Position numbers and translations under genes: made by a program. This document shows positions 59,007 to 64,000 of a stretch of 64,000 nucleotides of DNA, in pieces. The stretch is from positions 19,114,913 to 19,178,912 of the forward strand of contig NC_046677.1 in NCBI RefSeq assembly GCF_003369915.1, read 5' to 3'. Numbering within the stretch: position 1 is the stretch's first letter; every line of letters begins with the position of its first letter. This stretch comes from Drosophila miranda (lineage: Eukaryota; Arthropoda; Insecta; Diptera; Drosophilidae). The notes beneath the pieces were generated by a model, which searched no databases, was not told the origin of the DNA, and worked only from the letters and a program-made list of their open reading frames with translations.

Positions 59007-60319
59007 ATGGAAGAATTTAAAAACAAAAAAAAATGAGTCTGGCACTCCCCAAATGCCAACAGGGAGCAATCCCAAACAGGGGAAGGCAGCGGCCCAAAGG
59101 ACTGGCCCGACCCGCAAATCAGCAGGGAAAACCTGCGCGGCGGAAGATGCTAGGGAGAGCCCAAAGGGGTCCCATCCCGGTGTCGGGGTGGGTGGTGAAT
59201 TGGCTCCCAAAACCGATAGCTTGGCAGAGTGGCTATGCAATCCTGCGGCTGCTCTGCCTGCTGGTAAAGTGGCGGGTGATGAGTCACCATCTACTAGTGT
59301 CCAAGCCAAATCTTTTACATATGCCGATAGAAGGAGTGCTGGCAATATACTCCGTCGGCAGAACGCAAGCCAGATGTCCAGCCCGACGGACAAATGGATA
59401 AAGAAGGTTGAGTGGGCCTCGAAGGTGCTGCCGAACTTTGGCAAGGAAGCACCGAAGAAGGAAGCCCCTCAGCCAAAAAGGCAGCGCTCACAAGAGACTC
59501 CGGGGCCGACACCGAAGCGCTCCAGAGTGCTGCCTAACACATCATTCGCGCAGATTGCCAGAGAAAGGACGCTGATTGGCGTCCTGGACGAAGGCAGCGC
59601 GGATTCCCGGATACCTAGAAACCAGTGGAAGTGGGTGGAAGCGGCACTGGCCGACCGCTGCTTTGAGCTGCTGGAAAAGCAGCCTGGACCCCCCCCCCCG
59701 TCAGCAAAGACATGGCTGGTACCAGGGCTGCATAAAAATCGTAGCCTGTGAAGACGAGCGCTCCGTACAGCTGTACAAAGCAGCGGTAGCGCAAGTCGGG
59801 GAAGACTGGAGCGAAGTGCCCAGTAGACCAAGGGCGAGAGTCTGGGTGCCCGCCTCCATGAAGGAGCCGGAGCACATCCTAAAAATGTTGCAAAGATGCA
59901 ACCCCCACCTCCCAACAGCGGATTGGAAGGTGGTCAAAGTTGAGACGACACAGGGCCCCACAAACCAGGCGGTGGTCGTCCTCAACAAAGAGTCGCTGGC
60001 CCCGATTGAGGCTGCCAAAGGCGAGCTCAATTTTGGGTTCAGCTCTGTGACCGTAAAGGTCTACAAGTCGGATGCGGCGGCCGAGGCGCGTCCTGTCGAC
60101 AAGCCAGTTGAGCAGGACGCTGCCTCGGAGATCGAAGCACCCGACGATCACACAGAGATAGACCCAGAGGGCTACTCCACCGATGGCACGCTGAGATGCG
60201 ACTTCGAGGCGATGTGTTGCCACGAGGAAGTCGAGGACGATCCGGATGCCGACATTACAGTGGTGGAGAACACTAAGGATGTCCTTGAGGCTCCTTCAGA
60301 TCAATCTCCACCACTGTAA
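59007..60319 (+). pseudogene. LOA-type element ORF1 (RNA-binding gag-like), frameshifted
   Basis: The ORF1 protein coats the element RNA. The first half is basic and Pro/Lys-rich (KPKRQRSQETPGPTPKRSR). It then switches frame at a C homopolymer (about 59690-59700) and continues to the stop at 60319 with a compact domain (NPHLPTADWKVVKVETTQG, then GELNFGFSSVTVKVYKS) typical of LOA/R1 ORF1 C-termini. Another homopolymer, A9 at about 59025-59034, separates the most likely ATG (59007) from the main frame. Both breaks fall in homopolymers, so they may be assembly errors, length polymorphism or true mutations. ORF1 overlaps the ORF2 start. Confidence 0.75.
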
Positions 60320-63300
60320 GGCAGCATCCGCTGCTCTTATACTCCGCCTCGAAGAGAGCGGAGCAGACGTAGCCCTGATCCAGGAACCTTGGATAGTGGG
60401 AGACAAGGTTTGTGGACTAGGGTCGAAGGAGTACAAGATAATTGTAGCTCAACATGAAGGTAAAACCCGCACCTGCATTCTCGCCAGAAAGCACCTTAAT
60501 ATCTTTCTGCTCCATAACTATAGCGATAGCGACAACACGGCGGCAAGCCTAGAGCTGAAAGGGACACATCTAAGGCTGATGTCGTCCTACATGGCCCATG
60601 AGGGAAACGATCCTCCCAACGACCTGGTTCGCAAACTAGCCAGCGACAGCGAGAGGTCGGACATAGACCTATTAATAGGTTGCGATGCCAACGCTCACCA
60701 CACTCAATGGGGGAGCTCGAACACAAATGTAAGGGGTGAGTCACTTTTCAGCTTCATCCTCAACTCAAATCTATTTATTTGTAATCGGGGCAACGACCCC
60801 ACTTTTATAATTAAAAATCGACAGGAGGTTATTGACATCACCCTAGTGTCTTCCAACCTGTTAGACATAGTCAAGAGTTGGCAAGTCCTTGATGACCACT
60901 CTTTCTCTGACCACAGATACATCGAGACCACACTATCTCTCGAGTGTCCGAAACCTAAGGACTATATTAATCCCAGGAAAGCCAACTGGGAAAAATATAG
61001 CTCAGCCCTGGAGGACTTACTCCCCTCCAAAGCACCATCATGCCCTGACACAAAAGACGACCTAGATCGCCTAGTGAACAGGTTCACAGAGGCATGCAAC
61101 AAAGCCTTCGCGGTGGTCAAAACAAATAGACATCCTACGTAAAAGCTGCAGGACCCTCTTCAACAGGGCCAAAAGCGCGAACGAGGAGAGCCACTGGGCA
61201 GACTTCAAAATCAGTCTGTCACTATATAAAAAGGAAACAAGGAAAGCAAAAAGGGCCTCTTGGCAAACATTTTGCTCGGAAACGTCAGAGGCCGCAAGGC
61301 TTCGCAAGATTCTCTCAAAAACTAACCCCTCGGTAGGGTATCTTAAAAGGAATGACGGCACGTGGACTAACTCCAGTGAGGAGTCCCTGCAGATTCTACT
61401 AGACACACATTTTCCAGGGTGCACAACCATCGAGACGGCACATCTTCCAGGAGAGGGACCGGTAACCTCGATGGATCACATCCTCACAAAACGTAACATA
61501 AGCTGGGCAATAAACAGCTTCAACCCGTTCAAATCGCCAGGCCCAGACCAGGTAATCCCGGCCCAACTTCAGAAGGCCGGGGATACGGCCATCAACTGGC
61601 TACAAGGTATCTTCAGGAAGATACTGGCTGTGGGTACAATCCCGCGAACATGGCTTAAGGCAAAGATAGTCTTCATTCCCAAAGCTGGGAAAGCCTCGCA
61701 CTCAGCTGCAAAAGACTTTAGACCAATCAGCCTATCGTCCTTCCTCCTCAAAACCTTTGAGAGACTCGTCGGGCTGCAACTGAGGACAAATATACACCCT
61801 CAGTTGCTGTCAGGCGCACAGCATGCCTACCGGAAAGGAAAATCCACGGAAACGGCTCTTCATGAAGTGATCTCAGCGGTGGAGAAATCTCTGCATCACA
61901 AAGAGTACTCACTCATAGCCTTTCTCGATATTGAGGGAGCTTTCAACAACGTTGTACCGGGCACCATTACAGAAGCCCTGACTGACCTGGGGGTGGACCG
62001 TCACTTGGTGATGCTCATTGATCAATTGCTCACATGCAGGACGGTGACATCATCGATGGGATCGTCCGCCCAGTCAAGGTATGTCAACAGAGGCACCCCG
62101 CAAGGTGGTGTCCTGTCTCCTCTTCTGTGGAACATAGCAGTCAACAAGATTCTATGTGACCTAGAAGGGGGGGGCTGCAATGTCGTGGCCTATGCGGACG
62201 ACGTTGCGATTATCTTCTCGGGGAAATACCCCCAAACACTGTGCGACTTAATGTCCACAAAGCTAGCGCAACTGTCGGATTGGACAGAATCGCGCGGTCT
62301 GGGAGTAAATCCCTCAAAAACGGAACTCGTACTATTCACAAATAAATACAAGGTCCCGCCCCTCAACCCTCCAATACTACAAGGATGCAGGCTCTCCTTT
62401 AGCGACAGTGCCAGTTACTTAGGGTTGGTAATTGACAAGAAGCTTAGCTGGAACCTGAATGTCAAAGACAGAGTGAAGAAGGCAATGACTGCACTCTACA
62501 CATGCAAAAAAGCTTTTGGGCTAAGATGGGGTATGATCCCAAGCATAGCCCAATGGATATATCAAGCTATAGTTAGACCAATACTACTCTACGGAGTTAC
62601 GGTGTGGTGGCCGGCCCTATCAAAAAGGGCGATCACCAAGCAACTGGGCAAAGTCCAGCGGACTGCCGCCCTATGCATCAGCGGAGCTCTTCGCACCACC
62701 CCAAATGATGCGCTAAATGCCATCCTATGCCTACAGAGCCTTGACCTCGCAGGAAAGGAACGGGCAGAAGCAGCAGCAATACGTCTAAGAGACTCAGATC
62801 AATGGGTGACACAGTGCATAGGTCACTCAGCCATATAAAATAATAGCAGTACCGTCCCCTCAAAAACAGACTACCAAGTTCCAAGAGAGTACACAGACAC
62901 TCCCTTCGACACAATCATCCCTCACAGAGACGAATGGCTCGAGGGACTCCCAGGCCCAGATGGGGCCATAAACATCTTCACAGATGGATCAAAGCTGGAC
63001 GACAGAGTCGGAGGGGGAATCTACTCTGAACAGCTAAGCATAAGGCATTCCTTCAGACTCCCAGATCATTGCAGTGTCTTTCAAGCGGAAGTCATAGCAA
63101 TCAGGGAGGCTCTAGACTGCCTACAAGCGGCTGCCGTCACGGCAACCAAGCTAAACATTTATAGCAACAGCCAGGCTGCGATCAAATCGCTAAGCGCGAT
63201 TTCCTCGAACTCGGCCACCGTGGCAGACTGCCGCAAATCTCTGCACGAGATGGCTCAGCAATTTGCTATTAGCCTGATTTGGGTCCCGGGCCACCGGGAC

Positions 63301-63813
63301 ATCGAGGGCAACTGTATAGCGGACGAGCTGGCCAGATCTGGCACTACAATCCCCCTTCTCCAAGACAAGGAGGATATCTGTATGCCAATGGCCACCTGTA
63401 AGCTCATTATAAGGGAGCAATACAAGCGACTAAACAACGATATGTGGCAAACAGTGCCACGATGTCGCACAACTCGGCAAACATGGCCGACCATGGACAT
63501 GAAGCGCACCTCCGAGCTCCTCAAGTTAAGCAGGAAAAGGTGCAGCGTAGTCACAAGTTCCCTCACGGGACACTGGCTAATAGGCACCCACGCTAACAGG
63601 CTGGGGGCCCCACATAACGATTTTTGTCGCAGCTGTAGAGACGAGGAAGAGGAGGAGACAGTGGAACATCTGTTCTGCTCCTGCCCAGCTCTCAGCAGAA
63701 GAAGGCTACAGCACCTGGGCTCAGCCTTTCTACACGACATCTCAGAGATGTCCAAACTATGTCCCAGGAGGATAGCGAACTTTGTGAGAGCATCTGGATG
63801 GGATAATTGCTGA
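60246..63813 (+). pseudogene. LOA-type element ORF2: endonuclease, RT, RNase H; disabled
   Basis: The polyprotein nicks the target and copies its RNA there. The AP endonuclease (LLQINLHHCKAAS, ALIQEPW, CDANAHHTQWGS, SDHRYI) runs to about 60950. A frameshift falls near 61115-61130. RT follows in the next frame: [49 protein letters not shown] and AYADDVAI (catalytic Asp pair at about 62194-62200). A TAA at 62836-62838 interrupts the link to RNase H. RNase H then has FTDGSKLDD, FQAEVIAI and GNCIADELA, but the usual S-D-S-Q motif reads SNSQ (codon at 63166-63168). A C-x2-C...H-x4-C knuckle (CRSCRDEEEE, HLFCSC) ends the protein. So there are three separate lesions in an otherwise well preserved ORF. 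Confidence 0.88.
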
Positions 63814-63931
63814 CAGGAAGTCTCACAACGCAGGAAGGAAATGATCCTATGCGGTATCACAACGGGCCGAAACCGGCCTAAGTGTGACGGGTTCCGAGCG
63901 AGCCCGGCAGCCGCCTCAAGCTAACCTAACC

Positions 63932-63944
63932 TTCCGCCGGCCTG
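63932..63944. repeat. Target-site duplication, right copy
   Basis: TTCCGCCGGCCTG, identical to 58500-58512; it marks the 3' end of the LOA-type insertion. Confidence 0.85.
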
Positions 63945-64000
63945 CGATGCTCTTTGCAGCCTTTCGTACCTTCGCGCTTTGTATACGTGCTTCTTCTTCA
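63945..64000 (-). mobile_element. 5' UTR of the interrupted older element, runs off the window
   Basis: This is the sequence that was next to 58499 before the LOA-type insertion. On the minus strand it leads straight to the ORF1 ATG at 58473, about 27 bases beyond the insertion site. It continues past the window end. Confidence 0.6.

Larger units (their letters stand above)
58513..63931 (+). mobile_element. LOA-clade non-LTR retrotransposon, full length, recently dead
   Basis: 5.4-kb element starting GTCTGATGAGCTCGTGAGG and ending GCTAACCTAACC, flanked by identical 13-bp duplications. It has a 5' UTR of about 0.5 kb, ORF1 and ORF2 overlapping by 74 bases, and a short 3' UTR with no long poly(A). 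EN-RT-RNase H order with an RNase H domain places it with LOA/I-type elements; fly relatives are baggins, bilbo and TRIM (from memory). Each ORF has one or more breaks, so the copy cannot be autonomous. GC content is far above that of the host genes nearby. Confidence 0.9.

Noticed and set aside
58929..60223. Several minus-strand frames of 65-171 codons
   Set aside because: Antisense shadows of the LOA-type ORF1; high GC content keeps stops rare.
63255..63860. Minus-strand 201-codon frame
   Set aside because: Antisense shadow of the RNase H and zinc-knuckle end of LOA-type ORF2.
1..64000. tRNA, rRNA or snRNA genes
   Set aside because: No cloverleaf with B-box words or rRNA-like conserved blocks was noticed by eye; a tRNAscan or Rfam run would be needed to exclude them.

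Overview
The window is insect nuclear DNA, almost certainly from a Drosophila species. It holds five multi-exon genes with canonical GT-AG introns whose spliced products align by eye with fly proteins. It also carries many DINE-1 (mini-me/INE-1) elements with their diagnostic core followed by a GTCY microsatellite, plus LOA/R1-like, Tc1-like and Ty3/gypsy-like transposon debris. The coding sequence is AT-rich and the introns and spacers are full of old transposons. I read this as a low-recombination or pericentromeric stretch; that is inference.

Layout from left to right: (1) 8-5025, minus: a complete SLC17-type MFS anion transporter, 4 exons, 501 aa. (2) 8129-13394, plus, divergent from (1): RnrL, large subunit of ribonucleotide reductase, 4 exons, 821 aa. 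(3) 16628-22404, plus: rho-5 (iRhom), 6 coding exons, 1443 aa. (4) 22.59-25.2 kb: a large inverted-repeat (foldback) locus with arms made of about 115-bp units, next to a spliced-looking but frame-broken minus-strand unit. (5) 25755-39785, minus, convergent with rho-5: an ATRX/XNP-type SNF2 chromatin remodeller in 19 coding exons, 1729 aa, with Tc1 and DINE-1 insertions in its introns. (6) 41656-44207, plus: cytosolic malate dehydrogenase Mdh1, whose first coding exon is only the ATG. (7) 44544-44642, minus: an orphan last exon of an unidentified gene. (8) 44.7-47.2 kb: transposon debris. (9) 47306-55722, plus: a protein with a split ZAD domain and one GATA zinc finger, 8 exons, 818 aa, GATAd-like. 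(10) 56.56-64 kb: an old R1/LOA-like non-LTR element on the minus strand, split by a younger plus-strand LOA-type element (58513-63931) flanked by a 13-bp target-site duplication.

The five host genes do not form a pathway. They are ordinary single-copy genes for nucleotide synthesis, ER trafficking/EGFR signalling, heterochromatin, malate metabolism and transcription control. RnrL, Mdh1 and rho-5 lie on Muller element B in D. melanogaster, and XNP lies on another arm there (recalled, not checked), so the XNP-type gene here may be a relocation or duplicate. I saw no tRNA, rRNA or CRISPR array. Exon coordinates come from reading splice sites and phase by hand; no alignment or search was run.
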